DNA of 25,605 nucleotides from DASTSN01 sp035760665 (GCA_035760665.1 DASTSN010000070.1:1-25605); one strand, 5' to 3'; positions 7,277 through 16,272 are shown, counted from the stretch's first letter. Notes: generated from the letters alone by a model not told the origin. Made by a program: numbers and translations.

Positions 7277-10200
7277 ATGCGCCTCGTCGCAGTATTTATA
7301 TCGTTGGTATTATCATGGCAACTTCACGGTCAGCCATTGCTGTTTGAGAATTACACTTCCAAAAACGGGCTTTCCCAAAACAGTTGCTTTGCTATTTCGC
7401 AGGACGGTAATGGCTTTATGTGGTTTGGCACGCAGGACGGACTGAACCGCTATGACGGACGGCAGTTTAAAATCTATTCGCAACAAAACGAGATTGGGCA
7501 GAAACTTCCCTCAAATATCATCACTTCGCTTTTTTATGATACAGTCAAAAGCCTGCTTTGGATCGGTACTGTTCAGGGGGCCTGTATTTATCATCCCGCA
7601 GGTGATTCGTTAATGAAAATAGCCGAATACTACCCGCTGGCGTCCCGGCTTGATAATGTTCCAATCAAGAAGATCATCTCTTTCCAAAAAAATGAATACT
7701 GGATTATCACGTTTAATAATGGATTGATTTACCTGAATACTGAGTTGGGAAAAATCAACACATTTTTTAACAGCGAAGAGGATAAGGCAAATGTTACCAG
7801 TATCGTACAGCATGATAGTAAAATCTATGTTTCATTACTGTATAGCATGTATGAAATGGTGCCGGACACTCAGTCCTACTCCATCCGGCCGTTTCACCAG
7901 AACTATCCTTTTCCGCAAATAAGAGAATTGTATTCCTACAATCATGCGTTGTGGATCGGAACCATGGCCGAAGGTTGTTATTATATAAACGATCCGGTAG
8001 AGAAAAAAGAAAACATAATAGCCGCCAAACAATTCTTAGGTGGTATTGGCGGTTTCACCACCGATAAAAATAACAACCTCTGGATCGGAACACGAGGCAG
8101 TGGTCTGTACCGGTACGATACAAAAAACAATAGTATCACAAGAGCCGTCAACAAACAATATGATCCCACATCACCATGTTCCAATTATTCTCTGTCTATT
8201 TTCACAGACCGCCAGGGAATCGTCTGGTGCGGGTTTTTTGACGGAATCACCAAATATGATCCATTACGGTTTCAGTTCCGGAATATTGATGAAATGTCTT
8301 CATTCAACGGCTCGTTGCCGGATAAGATGATTGTACGAATGTATGTGTCAAAAGACGGGACGGCATTTGTGGGAACACTCAACAAAGGCATTTTACAATG
8401 GAACCGGCAAAACAATGCGTTCATTCGCTACCCGGCATCCGAAGTATATGGAAATGCCAACAATGTGATTTATGATATTACAGAAGACCAGACCGGAAAT
8501 ATTTGGGCGGCAAGCTGCGGCGGGCTGATGCATGTAGACCGGAAAACAAAACAGGTAAAATACTATCCGGAAAAGAAACTGCCCGAGCTTAATAAAATGT
8601 ATGCACTCATAAAATTGAAAAAGAAGGACAGTTTACTGATAGCCTCTGAAAACGGCTTACGCTTTTTTTCGCTCAGGGATAAACAATGGCATAGGCTGCC
8701 GGAAAATGCCAAACTCACCACCTTTATCGGGGGGCTTTATGTATATACGTCCCGGTATATTTTCGAAGACGATAACAACACCCTTTGGCTGTGCACAGAG
8801 GGCTCAGGGTTGGTCCGCTATCGTTATTTAACGAATGATTTCGAACCCATTGAACCGGTGAAAAAAATTTCCCTGTTTGTCAGGCATTTAATGGCCAACG
8901 GACCACTATTTTGGATAGCAACAGATAATGGCCTGGTGGTTTACAACTGGCAACAAAACAAAGTGATCAAACACGCTTTGTTAAACGCAAACGGAGCTTC
9001 CAATGTATGCTATGCCATACAAAAAGACCGTGAAGGTTTTTTCTGGGTAAGCACCAACCTGGGAATTTACAAATTCAATCACGACTGCGAGCTGGTACAA
9101 AAATACAATACCGGCAACGGTCTTGCATTTTTAGAATACAATACTGCCTGCACACTCAAAGACTCATCCGGTGATCTTTATTTTGGTGGCGTAGGTGGAA
9201 TCACACATTTCAATCCCCTGGGACTGCAGCAAAATACTTACAGCCCGGCGCCAATCATAACCGCTATTAAAGTGAATGATAAATGGTGGCCGCTACAGAG
9301 AAATCCGAACCTTATTCATTCTCTCCGTTTTAGCTATAAAGAAAATTTTATCAGCATCCAATTTGCCGTCAATAATTTTTCCAACGAAGCCAATAATACG
9401 TTCAGCTACCGGCTTAAAGGATTAACAGACACCTGGACAACTGCCAGTACAAATAACCTGGCCACTTTCACCAGTTTGCCCCCGGGAAATTATGAATTTG
9501 AACTGCGCTCGGAAAACAGTGACGGCAAGTGGAGCAATGCAATACGCAGCCTGTCAATTACTATTTTACCGCCCTGGTGGCAAACCTGGTGGTTTATCAG
9601 CCTGGCTTTTATTGCGCTGGTTTCGGTGATTACATTTCTCATCACCCGGCGCATTAAAAAAATCCAATATGAAGCTGCCCTGAAACAGCAGTTAGCCGAA
9701 CTGGAAATAAAAGGTTTACATGCACAAATGAACCCGCATTTCATTTTCAATTCGCTAAACAGCATCAAAGAAATGATCCTGGATGACCAAAAACAAAACG
9801 CAAGTCGATACCTCAGCAAATTTGCACAGCTGATCCGCACCAGCCTGGAACAATCACGCCAGGCATTCATCAGCATTAAACAATGTGTAGATCACCTGGA
9901 GCAGTACCTGGAAATGGAAAAACTACGCTTTAATGATTTTTCTTACAAAATTGAAATAGACGATAAACTGGACGCCGGCGAAATACAAATAGCTCCGATG
10001 CTTGTGCAACCATTGGTGGAAAACGCCATTTGGCACGGTTTACGTAGCAAAGAGCATGACAGGAACCTGTTTATACGATTTTTAAAAGAAGGCAACCAGG
10101 TGATTTGCCAAATCGAAGACAACGGTGTGGGCATTCGTCAAACCTTAAAAAGAAAACCACCGGCAATACCCCCCCACCGTACGCTTGGCATTACTAACAT

Positions 10201-10327
10201 CCGGGAAAGGCTCGCACTACTCAATGAAAAATATCATATGAAATGTTCGTTGAGTATTCATGATAAAGCCGACTTGCCTGCAAAAAATGGTAGCGGCACT
10301 ATTGCGGTTTTACAATTAACCATTTAA
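7277..10327 (+). CDS. Two-component sensor histidine kinase with periplasmic double propeller (Reg_prop, Y_Y_Y, LytS-type kinase)
   Basis: This 1016-residue inner-membrane sensor has a signal peptide at residues 1-18. A long periplasmic region carries two-component propeller repeats such as GNGFMWFGTQDGLNRYDG and NNNLWIGTRGSGLYRYD, likely two beta-propellers at about 20-690. A Y_Y_Y domain at about 695-765 (KENFISIQFAVNNF...FSYRLKGLTDTW...LPPGNYEFELRS) is followed by one transmembrane helix at about 772-794 and a short coiled coil. The kinase is of the LytS/PF06580 type, with His821 in the phospho-site QMNPHFIFNSLNSI and an HATPase domain showing PLVENAIWHG (N box) and EDNGVGI (G1 box). It lacks the receiver and AraC domains of full hybrid sensors and instead relies on the LytTR regulator encoded 11 bp downstream. 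The ligand is unknown. Confidence 0.93.
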   Translation: MRLVAVFISLVLSWQLHGQPLLFENYTSKNGLSQNSCFAISQDGNGFMWFGTQDGLNRYDGRQFKIYSQQNEIGQKLPSNIITSLFYDTVKSLLWIGTVQGACIYHPAGDSLMKIAEYYPLASRLDNVPIKKIISFQKNEYWIITFNNGLIYLNTELGKINTFFNSEEDKANVTSIVQHDSKIYVSLLYSMYEMVPDTQSYSIRPFHQNYPFPQIRELYSYNHALWIGTMAEGCYYINDPVEKKENIIAAKQFLGGIGGFTTDKNNNLWIGTRGSGLYRYDTKNNSITRAVNKQYDPTSPCSNYSLSIFTDRQGIVWCGFFDGITKYDPLRFQFRNIDEMSSFNGSLPDKMIVRMYVSKDGTAFVGTLNKGILQWNRQNNAFIRYPASEVYGNANNVIYDITEDQTGNIWAASCGGLMHVDRKTKQVKYYPEKKLPELNKMYALIKLKKKDSLLIASENGLRFFSLRDKQWHRLPENAKLTTFIGGLYVYTSRYIFEDDNNTLWLCTEGSGLVRYRYLTNDFEPIEPVKKISLFVRHLMANGPLFWIATDNGLVVYNWQQNKVIKHALLNANGASNVCYAIQKDREGFFWVSTNLGIYKFNHDCELVQKYNTGNGLAFLEYNTACTLKDSSGDLYFGGVGGITHFNPLGLQQNTYSPAPIITAIKVNDKWWPLQRNPNLIHSLRFSYKENFISIQFAVNNFSNEANNTFSYRLKGLTDTWTTASTNNLATFTSLPPGNYEFELRSENSDGKWSNAIRSLSITILPPWWQTWWFISLAFIALVSVITFLITRRIKKIQYEAALKQQLAELEIKGLHAQMNPHFIFNSLNSIKEMILDDQKQNASRYLSKFAQLIRTSLEQSRQAFISIKQCVDHLEQYLEMEKLRFNDFSYKIEIDDKLDAGEIQIAPMLVQPLVENAIWHGLRSKEHDRNLFIRFLKEGNQVICQIEDNGVGIRQTLKRKPPAIPPHRTLGITNIRERLALLNEKYHMKCSLSIHDKADLPAKNGSGTIAVLQLTI

Positions 10328-10338
10328 ATTTCACTGCA

Positions 10339-11115
10339 GTGAATAACGCTGATTGTATACGAACAATTTTGGTTGATGATGAGCCAAGAGGACTAAACAC
10401 CCTGAAAAAGCTGCTGCAGGAATATTGTCCTGAGCTGAAAATAATAGCAGAATGTGGTAATGCCGATACGGCAAAAGAAAAAATTGAATTGCTGGAGCCG
10501 CAACTGGTTTTTCTTGACATTTCCCTCCCGGAAAAATCGAGTTTTGAAATGCTCACAGAAATGGAACGTACAGATTTCGAGATCATATTTGTTACAGCGC
10601 ATAATGAGTATACACTGCAGGCATTTCGCTATAGCGCTATCGATTATTTGGTAAAGCCGATTGATGAGGACCTGTTAATAAGTGCAGTCAAAAGAGCTTT
10701 CAAAAGAATTTCGGCAGCATCCGTCAATAACAATATCAGCGCATTGCTGCATAATATTCAAAAACCGCACTACAGCCAGGAATCGAAACTGTGCATTCCT
10801 TCGCTTAAGGGTTTTCAGGTGGTAGACCTGAAGCAGATCTTATACTGCGAAGCATCCGGAAGTTATACCAATTTTCATTTCACCAATCATAACAGTATCT
10901 GTTCAGCAAAACCGATTTATGAATATGAAGAATTATTGTCGGATGCAGGTTTCGTTCGTATTCACAAATCGTACCTTGTCAACCTGCTGCACATCAAAGA
11001 ATATATCCGCGGTGAAGGCGGTTCTGTGATACTTTCCAACAGTACAGAGGTGGAAGTTAGCCGGAGAAAGAAAGAGCTGTTCCTCAGCCGTATGAAATCT
11101 TTTTACAAATATTGA
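10339..11115 (+). CDS. LytTR-family response regulator
   Basis: This 258-residue response regulator is the probable partner of the sensor kinase ending 11 bp upstream. The receiver domain (about 7-125) has the acidic pair Asp13-Asp14 in ILVDDE, the phospho-acceptor Asp60 in LVFLDISLP, Thr86 in FVTAHNEY and Lys106 in DYLVKPID. A linker leads to a LytTR DNA-binding domain at about 150-255, containing ILYCEASGSYTNFHF and the typical FVRIHKSYLVNLLHIKEY. Such regulators bind as dimers to paired direct repeats. No internal ATG would preserve the receiver strand, so the GTG at 10339-10341 is taken as the start. The kinase-regulator spacing indicates an operon. Confidence 0.94.
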   Translation: MNNADCIRTILVDDEPRGLNTLKKLLQEYCPELKIIAECGNADTAKEKIELLEPQLVFLDISLPEKSSFEMLTEMERTDFEIIFVTAHNEYTLQAFRYSAIDYLVKPIDEDLLISAVKRAFKRISAASVNNNISALLHNIQKPHYSQESKLCIPSLKGFQVVDLKQILYCEASGSYTNFHFTNHNSICSAKPIYEYEELLSDAGFVRIHKSYLVNLLHIKEYIRGEGGSVILSNSTEVEVSRRKKELFLSRMKSFYKY

Positions 11116-11170
11116 TACACGCTGCCGGGGAACAACCTGTTCAAAACACTCTTTTAATTAATTTTACAGG

Positions 11171-11581
11171 GTGATCAATCCCCGGGAAAAGAAAATCGTA
11201 CTATTTGACGGAGTTTGTAATCTCTGTACAAAAAGTGTTCAGTTCATTTTGAAAAGAGACAAAAAGGACCAGTTCCTTTTCGGATCGTTGCAAGGCCAGT
11301 ATGGCCAACAGCTGTTAAAAACGTTTAATTTACCGGCCGATCACTTTCGATCCTTTATGTTACTGGAAGGAACAAACCTGTATACGCGGAGCACTGCTGC
11401 GTTGCGAATGCTCAAACATCTCGGTGGCGGCTGGTCGTTATTATATGGCCTGATCATTATACCCAAATTTATCAGGGATGCAGTGTACAACTTTGTTGCC
11501 CGTAACCGTTACCGCTGGTTTGGCAAAAAAGAAACCTGTATGATTCCAGCGCCGGGCCTGGAAGCAAAGTTTTTAGACTAA
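11171..11581 (+). CDS. DCC family protein (DUF393, thiol-disulfide oxidoreductase-like)
   Basis: This is a 136-residue protein of the DCC family (DUF393), predicted to have a thioredoxin-like fold. The defining DGVCNLC motif lies at residues 13-19, with Cys16 and Cys19 as the CxxC pair. YTRSTAALRML and the C-terminal RDAVYNFVARNRYRWFGKKETC are the other conserved blocks. Function is not established beyond a proposed redox role. The start is a GTG at 11171; no ATG precedes the motif in frame. It lies 55 bp after the response regulator. TAATTTTA (11159-11166) is a possible -7 element only 4 nt before the GTG, so it could have its own, nearly leaderless transcript. Its stop codon overlaps the stop of the convergent PhzF-like gene. 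Confidence 0.9.
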   Translation: MINPREKKIVLFDGVCNLCTKSVQFILKRDKKDQFLFGSLQGQYGQQLLKTFNLPADHFRSFMLLEGTNLYTRSTAALRMLKHLGGGWSLLYGLIIIPKFIRDAVYNFVARNRYRWFGKKETCMIPAPGLEAKFLD

Positions 11582-12360
11582 AGTTCAATCTCCCCTTTCA
11601 TGTAAAACACACATTCGCCCCCCATAATCACCCGGTCACCTTTATGTTCGCAATAAATATCACCACCCCTGCGGGAAAGCTGCTTGGCATTCATCACTTT
11701 TTTATGCAGTTTTTCACTCCAGAAAGGAATCAGTTGCGAGTGGGCAGACCCGGTTACTGGGTCTTCATCCACGCCAACCGTGGGTGCAAAAAACCGCGAT
11801 ACAAAATCCACCTGCCTGCCCGGGGCGGTAATAATTATTTTTTCACCCATATTTTTAATGGCTGAAAAGTCAGGCTGCGCCTCTCGTACATCATCTTCAC
11901 TATTCAGTTCCACCAGCAAGTCTCGATATTTGTACACCCCCACGATTTCTTTTACAGCAAGCGCTGCAGCCAGTTCAGCAGGATAATCCGTTAATTTTTC
12001 AGGTTTCCAGGAAGGAAAATCCATTAAAAACCGGTTCCCGCTTTTTTCGATCAGCAGCGGTCCGCTTTTGGAATGAAAAGTTAACGTGCTGCCCTTATAG
12101 CCAAGAAAAGTGTACAAGACAAAGGCTGAGGCCAGAGTAGCGTGCCCACAAAGGTTTATTTCCGACACCGGGGTAAACCACCGGATATCATAGTCTTGCC
12201 CGCTGGGAACAAAGAACACTGTTTCGGCCAGGTTATTTTCCATCGCCAGGTTTTGCATCAGATCCTCATCAATCCATTTTTCCAGCGGAATAACCGCAGC
12301 CGGGTTGCCGGCAAATAATTTACTGGCAAATGCATCCACCTGGTAAATCATGTATTTCAT
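11578..12360 (-). CDS. PhzF family isomerase-like protein
   Basis: This is a 260-residue protein of the PhzF/diaminopimelate-epimerase-like family of cofactor-independent isomerases. The N-terminal half shows YQVDAFASKLFAGNPAAV and AMENNLAETVFF; Glu46 matches the catalytic glutamate of PhzF (Glu45). CGHATLASAFVL and the later DEDPVTGSAHSQLIPFW repeat the anion-binding pattern in both halves. The physiological substrate of most family members is unknown, and there are no phenazine genes nearby. The ATG at 12358-12360 is chosen because it gives the family's usual N-terminus and overlaps the upstream TRIC-type gene's stop (ATGA), a translational-coupling arrangement. An upstream extension in the same frame would lie inside that gene. 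Confidence 0.93.
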   Translation of the reverse strand: MKYMIYQVDAFASKLFAGNPAAVIPLEKWIDEDLMQNLAMENNLAETVFFVPSGQDYDIRWFTPVSEINLCGHATLASAFVLYTFLGYKGSTLTFHSKSGPLLIEKSGNRFLMDFPSWKPEKLTDYPAELAAALAVKEIVGVYKYRDLLVELNSEDDVREAQPDFSAIKNMGEKIIITAPGRQVDFVSRFFAPTVGVDEDPVTGSAHSQLIPFWSEKLHKKVMNAKQLSRRGGDIYCEHKGDRVIMGGECVFYMKGEIEL

Positions 12361-12983
12361 TCGTTTCTTTTTTGTAAATAAAACAATGGTAATGATAGTT
12401 TGAACTGGACAGCAATGATACGAATTGCAACAATGAGCAGAATGCAAAATATTTTTGAAAGGTCAGGATTGATGCCAGACGCTTTAAATAAAAAATAAAC
12501 GATGCCCCCGGTAACACAAGCCATGGCATAGATTTCTTTTCGAAACAATAACGGCACATTATTCAGCAGCACATCACGTATCACACCGCCAAAACAGGCA
12601 GTGATCGTACCAAGCGCAATACAAATACCAGTGCTAAAATGAAGCTGGATTCCTTTCCCAATTCCATAAACAGTAAACAAGCCCAAACCCAGCGCATCAA
12701 ATACAAACAATGTAATCGGGAAGCGCCTTAAAAAACCTGCAAAAAACATGGCACTGATGGCAGAAATAACAATCAGGATGGTGGCCGTTTCATCCTTCAG
12801 CCAGCTGACCGGCAAATCGCCAATCAGGATGTCCCGTAAAGTACCGCCTCCTATGGCAGTGACAAAGGCCAGTACCAGCACACCAAACGGATCCAGCTTT
12901 TTTGCCATCGCAGAAAAAGCGCCGGAGACAGCAAAAGCAAATGTTCCCAGGAAGTCAATTATCTGCAGAAAGCTAAGATTCAT
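12357..12983 (-). CDS. TRIC cation channel family protein (UPF0126, YicG/YadS-like)
   Basis: This integral membrane protein of about 208 residues is built of two similar halves of three helices plus a seventh helix, as in prokaryotic TRIC channels, which form trimeric monovalent-cation (potassium) channels. The glycine-rich kinks GGGTLRDILIG in the first half and FGGVIRDVLLNN in the second half are the family signature. The ATG at 12983 (MNLSFLQIIDF) is preferred. An ATG four codons upstream (12995) would begin directly after the U-tract of the preceding terminator and leave no room for ribosome binding. The stop overlaps the PhzF-like start by 4 bp, so the two are almost certainly one transcript. 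Direct channel activity is inferred from family membership. Confidence 0.92.
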   Translation of the reverse strand: MNLSFLQIIDFLGTFAFAVSGAFSAMAKKLDPFGVLVLAFVTAIGGGTLRDILIGDLPVSWLKDETATILIVISAISAMFFAGFLRRFPITLFVFDALGLGLFTVYGIGKGIQLHFSTGICIALGTITACFGGVIRDVLLNNVPLLFRKEIYAMACVTGGIVYFLFKASGINPDLSKIFCILLIVAIRIIAVQFKLSLPLFYLQKRNE

Positions 12984-12996
12984 ACTATTTCTCATT

Positions 12997-13018
12997 AAAA
13001 AACCCGCCGCAGCGGGTT
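12997..13018 (-). terminator. Terminator after the dodecin gene
   Basis: On the minus strand a 7-bp stem AACCCGC/GCGGGTT with loop TGCG is followed by a run of T residues. It ends one or two bases before the first possible ATG of the TRIC-type gene, so it either ends the dodecin mRNA or acts as a leaky attenuator between the two. Confidence 0.85.
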
Positions 13019-13038
13019 AGCCAGTCAGCTTATCAGCG

Positions 13039-13239
13039 TTAGTCAACCCTGAAAGAAACTTTACAGATCACGCCATACGAAATAATGTTTCCGTCTTTCA
13101 CATGCACTTTCAGGTCTTTTACATATACAGAATCAATATTCCGAACCGTTTTGGAAACTTCCGCAACACCGTTTTTAATTGCATCGTCAAAACTCTTTTC
13201 AGAAGAAGCAATCACTTCAATAACTTTTACAATAGCCAT
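13039..13239 (-). CDS. Dodecin family flavin-binding protein
   Basis: This 66-residue protein matches dodecin, a small protein that assembles into hollow dodecamers storing riboflavin or FMN and buffering free flavin. Conserved stretches are VIEVIASSEKSFDDAIKNGV, SKTVRNIDSVYVKDL and the last strand ISYGVICKVSFRVD. The usual flavin-stacking Trp of archaeal dodecin (around residue 36) is replaced by a tyrosine-containing SVYVKDL, as in many bacterial dodecin-like proteins, so flavin binding needs testing. The start at 13239 gives the full domain with no extension. The gene is short, followed by a strong terminator, and sits between the fused E1 gene (57 bp upstream) and the TRIC-type gene. Confidence 0.93.
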   Translation of the reverse strand: MAIVKVIEVIASSEKSFDDAIKNGVAEVSKTVRNIDSVYVKDLKVHVKDGNIISYGVICKVSFRVD

Positions 13240-13296
13240 GATGAAAAATTTTGGTTGAGAGATTGGTTTATCTCTTATAATATACGACTATTATTT

Positions 13297-15690
13297 TTAT
13301 TCCCTCATCATTTCTTTAATGACAGACTCGATTTCTTCTGCATTTGGCTTGCTGAAATAATCCCCATCACTTCCATATGCGGGGCGATGCGCCTTTCCGG
13401 TAATTGTCCGGGGTGCCACATCAAGATAACGGTATCCTCCCTGTTCTTCCATTACCTTATTAAACATATAACCCGCCGCACCACCGGGAACATCTTCATC
13501 CACAAATACAATCCGGTTGGTTTTTTTGAGTGATTTCAGTATTTCATGATTAATATCAAATGGTAATAAGGTTTGCACATCAATCACCTCGCAGCTGATA
13601 GTCAGCCGTTCCAGTGCGGCCACTGCCTCCAGAATAATGCGCAACGTAGAACCATACGAAACAATCGTAACATCCGTACCTTCTTTAATAACCTCCGGCA
13701 CACCTACCGGAACGGTATACTCCAGCAGGTTGGCAGGCAATTTCTCTTTCAGGCGGTAACCATTCAGGCATTCCACCATCAGTGCCGGATCGTTGGCCTG
13801 GAGCAAAGTATTATACATACCAACAGCCTGTACCATATTTCGCGGTACACACACTACAAAGCCACGCAGGGCATTGATGATCACGCCCATCGGTGAACCG
13901 CTGTGCCAGATACCTTCCAGCCGGTGGCCGCGGGTGCGCACAATCAGCGGGCAGCTCTGCAAGCCCCGTGTTCTAAAATGCAGGGTTGCTGCGTCATCAC
14001 TTAGCGGCTGCAGCCCGTATAAGAGGTAATCGATGTATTGTATTTCTGCAATCGGTCGCAATCCACGCATGGCTAAACCAATTCCCTGGCCCATGATTGT
14101 TAGCTCGCGAATGCCTGTATCAAAGATGCGTTCTTCTCCATGCTTGGCTTGCAAGCCGTTAAAGCCCTGGTTCACATCACCAATAAAACCCAGGTCTTCA
14201 CCAAAGGCTATCACTTTGGGATTGGCAGCAAACAACTCGTCAAAATACTTATTCAGCACTTCAAATCCATTCACCAGCGGTGCATCGTTAGAAATGATTG
14301 GTTTCACATTCCTGGCGTGTAACACACTTTTTGCTCCTTCGTTATACAGGTGTGTATTGTAGAGAGATTTATTTTCTTTCAGTAAATCGTTATAGTAATC
14401 TTTTACCCAGAAAGCAGCATCGTGTGTGCCAGCCAGGTCAATGGCAGCATTAAGCGTTTGCAATACTTCCCTGCGCTGCGGCTCGCGGTTTGCTGTCAGA
14501 TCGGCCACCAGTTTTTTGATCATCGCAGATTGTCCGGGTATCGCGTTGGCTAATGTATTCAATAATTCAGCCACCCTGGCAACCTGGTTTTTTATGGGAG
14601 TTATGTAATTTAGCCATGACCGATTTTTTCCATCCTTAACCTCCTCTTTTGCATTTGCTTCAATTTCCTCCAGTTCATTTTCGTCCGCCAGCGAATTTTC
14701 AAGAATCCACTCCCGCATTTTTCGGTTGGCATCCCATTGCCGTTCCCACTCCAGCCGTTCGCTGCTTTTATACCGCTCATGGCTGCCCGAAGTGGAGTGT
14801 CCCTGTGGTTGCGTAAGCTCTTCCACGTGAAAAACCGCCGGCGTATGTGTTTCCCTTGCCAGGCGGATACCCTCTTCAAATACTTCGCACATGCCTGCGT
14901 AATCCCAACCTTTTACCCGGTATAAATTAATGCCATTGGTTCCGGGTTGTTTTTGAAAACCACTTAACACAGCTGAAATGGATTCTTTGGTAGTCTGGTA
15001 CTTTTTGGGCACAGAAATGCCGTAACCATCATCCCAAACAAACGTTACCAGTGGCACCTGTAACACACCCGCAGCGTTGATGGTTTCCCAAAAAACACCC
15101 TCGCTGGTTGAGGCATCGCCAATGGTGGAAAAACAGACCTCATTACCGTTGTTGGACAAATGCCGGAATTGCTTGAGTTGTTCAATATTCCTGAAGGCTT
15201 TTGAGGCCAGGGCTAAGCCTAATGACCGCGGGGTTTGCCCGGCTGTAGGGGCAAGATTTGATGCAATATTTCTCCGGTTTACCAGGTCAACCCATTTACC
15301 GTTTTTATCCGTAAAGGGTGTGGCAAAATGCGCATTCATTTGACGGCCGGCACTAAAGGGGTCATGTGTAAAATCCGGGTCGGCATAAAGCTGGGCAAAA
15401 TATTGCTCCACATTGGTAACGCCCAGCGCAAAGGCAAAGGTCTGATCGCGGTAATAACCGGATAGAAAATCACCCGGTTGAAAAAACTTGGCGGCCGCCA
15501 CCTGCGCCACTTCCTTCCCATCCCCAAAAATGCCGAATTTGGCCTTGCCAGTTAATACTTCTTTTCTACCTAAAAGACTGGTTTCACGGCTGATACAGGC
15601 AATCCTGTAATCCTTCAATACTTCTTCCCTAAACTTATCAAACGACAATTTTTCACCTGCAGCCATCGTTAAAGGAGTTGTAGTATCCAT
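13297..15690 (-). CDS. Fused E1 alpha-beta thiamine-diphosphate dehydrogenase (2-oxoacid dehydrogenase type)
   Basis: This 797-residue protein joins both chains of a 2-oxoacid dehydrogenase E1. The alpha half (about 1-370) has the ThDP/Mg motif from GDASTSEGVFWETINAAG to VWDDGYGIS. The second Asp of WDD stands where the metal-binding Asn of the usual NN pair lies, a form I recall as typical of Bacteroidota homologues. QPQGHSTSGSHERY is the phosphorylation-loop region. The beta half (about 460-797) has FGEDLGFIGDV, FDTGIRELTIMGQGIGLA, RTRGHRLEGIWHSGSPMG and the transketolase C-terminal domain (VSYGSTLRIILEA...VIDVQTLLPFD). It would decarboxylate a 2-oxoacid, probably branched-chain, for a lipoyl-E2. 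No E2 or E3 is nearby. A -7-like TATCTTTG ends 4 nt before the ATG, so Met9 (15666) is an alternative start. Confidence 0.9.
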   Translation of the reverse strand: MDTTTPLTMAAGEKLSFDKFREEVLKDYRIACISRETSLLGRKEVLTGKAKFGIFGDGKEVAQVAAAKFFQPGDFLSGYYRDQTFAFALGVTNVEQYFAQLYADPDFTHDPFSAGRQMNAHFATPFTDKNGKWVDLVNRRNIASNLAPTAGQTPRSLGLALASKAFRNIEQLKQFRHLSNNGNEVCFSTIGDASTSEGVFWETINAAGVLQVPLVTFVWDDGYGISVPKKYQTTKESISAVLSGFQKQPGTNGINLYRVKGWDYAGMCEVFEEGIRLARETHTPAVFHVEELTQPQGHSTSGSHERYKSSERLEWERQWDANRKMREWILENSLADENELEEIEANAKEEVKDGKNRSWLNYITPIKNQVARVAELLNTLANAIPGQSAMIKKLVADLTANREPQRREVLQTLNAAIDLAGTHDAAFWVKDYYNDLLKENKSLYNTHLYNEGAKSVLHARNVKPIISNDAPLVNGFEVLNKYFDELFAANPKVIAFGEDLGFIGDVNQGFNGLQAKHGEERIFDTGIRELTIMGQGIGLAMRGLRPIAEIQYIDYLLYGLQPLSDDAATLHFRTRGLQSCPLIVRTRGHRLEGIWHSGSPMGVIINALRGFVVCVPRNMVQAVGMYNTLLQANDPALMVECLNGYRLKEKLPANLLEYTVPVGVPEVIKEGTDVTIVSYGSTLRIILEAVAALERLTISCEVIDVQTLLPFDINHEILKSLKKTNRIVFVDEDVPGGAAGYMFNKVMEEQGGYRYLDVAPRTITGKAHRPAYGSDGDYFSKPNAEEIESVIKEMMRE

Positions 15691-15694
15691 AGGG

Positions 15695-15702
15695 CAAAGA
15701 TA
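15695..15702 (-). promoter_or_regulatory. Candidate -7 box of the fused E1 gene
   Basis: On the minus strand this reads TATCTTTG, a full match to TAnnTTTG, followed by CCCT and the ATG. I see no clear TTG at the expected -33 distance, so the call rests on the one box. If used, the transcript would start at or next to the ATG at 15690. Confidence 0.4.
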
Positions 15703-15815
15703 GCAGGATTACCCCCTGCTTTTTCCCCTGTTAAAAAAAACTAAATATGGCTGCAACCATAGTGGAAAGTCTGCCATCTTTGGTTTAATTTTGAACTCTT
15801 TACAATCCTATAACG

Positions 15816-16268
15816 ATGAAAAAATTCGCGACCCTTTTTACCTGTTTGCTGGTCATTGTTATTACTAATGCCCAAACAACCTCCACAATTTCAGCAAATC
15901 ACGGGGATCTGCTGAAATTGAAAGAAAGCGAATTTGATTTTGGAAAAATACCCCAGGGAAAGCCGGTTTACCACTATTTCGAAATTGTAAATACAGGTGA
16001 TCAACCACTGAACCTCGATAAAGTGCAAGCCAGTTGTGGCTGCACGACACCCGAGTGGGATCATGAACCGATTGCCGCCGGCGCTACCGCCAAGATAAAA
16101 GTGGGTTACAATGCTGCAGCCGAAGGAAACTTTGAAAAATACATTACGATCACTTACAACGGAAATCAATCCAAACAAATAATAATTAAAGGCATGGTGT
16201 GGAAAGTGCCGGCTGGTTCGGCCCCCGCTAATGCGGCTATACAATTTTTAAAACAACAAAACCTCTAA
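15816..16268 (+). CDS. Secreted DUF1573 protein (first of a tandem pair)
   Basis: This 150-residue exported protein has a signal peptide (MKKFATLFTCLLVIVITNAQ) followed by one DUF1573 domain at about 35-128, an immunoglobulin-like (ASH/HYDIN-type) beta sandwich common in Bacteroidota secreted proteins. Diagnostic blocks are FDFGKIPQGKPVYHYFEIVNTGDQPL, QASCGCTTPEWDHEPIAAGATAKIKVGYNAAAEGNFEKYITI and a final strand KQIIIKGMV. The role is unknown; the fold usually mediates protein contacts. TAATTTTG (15786-15793) is a possible -7 promoter element 22 nt before the ATG. A paralogue follows after 4 bp, so the two are cotranscribed. Confidence 0.92.
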   Translation: MKKFATLFTCLLVIVITNAQTTSTISANHGDLLKLKESEFDFGKIPQGKPVYHYFEIVNTGDQPLNLDKVQASCGCTTPEWDHEPIAAGATAKIKVGYNAAAEGNFEKYITITYNGNQSKQIIIKGMVWKVPAGSAPANAAIQFLKQQNL

Positions 16269-16272
16269 GCGC

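Noticed and set aside
13256..13275. AGAGAT/ATCTCT inverted repeat downstream of the first fused E1
   Set aside because: It is A/T-rich with a poor tail, so I could not support it as a terminator or operator.
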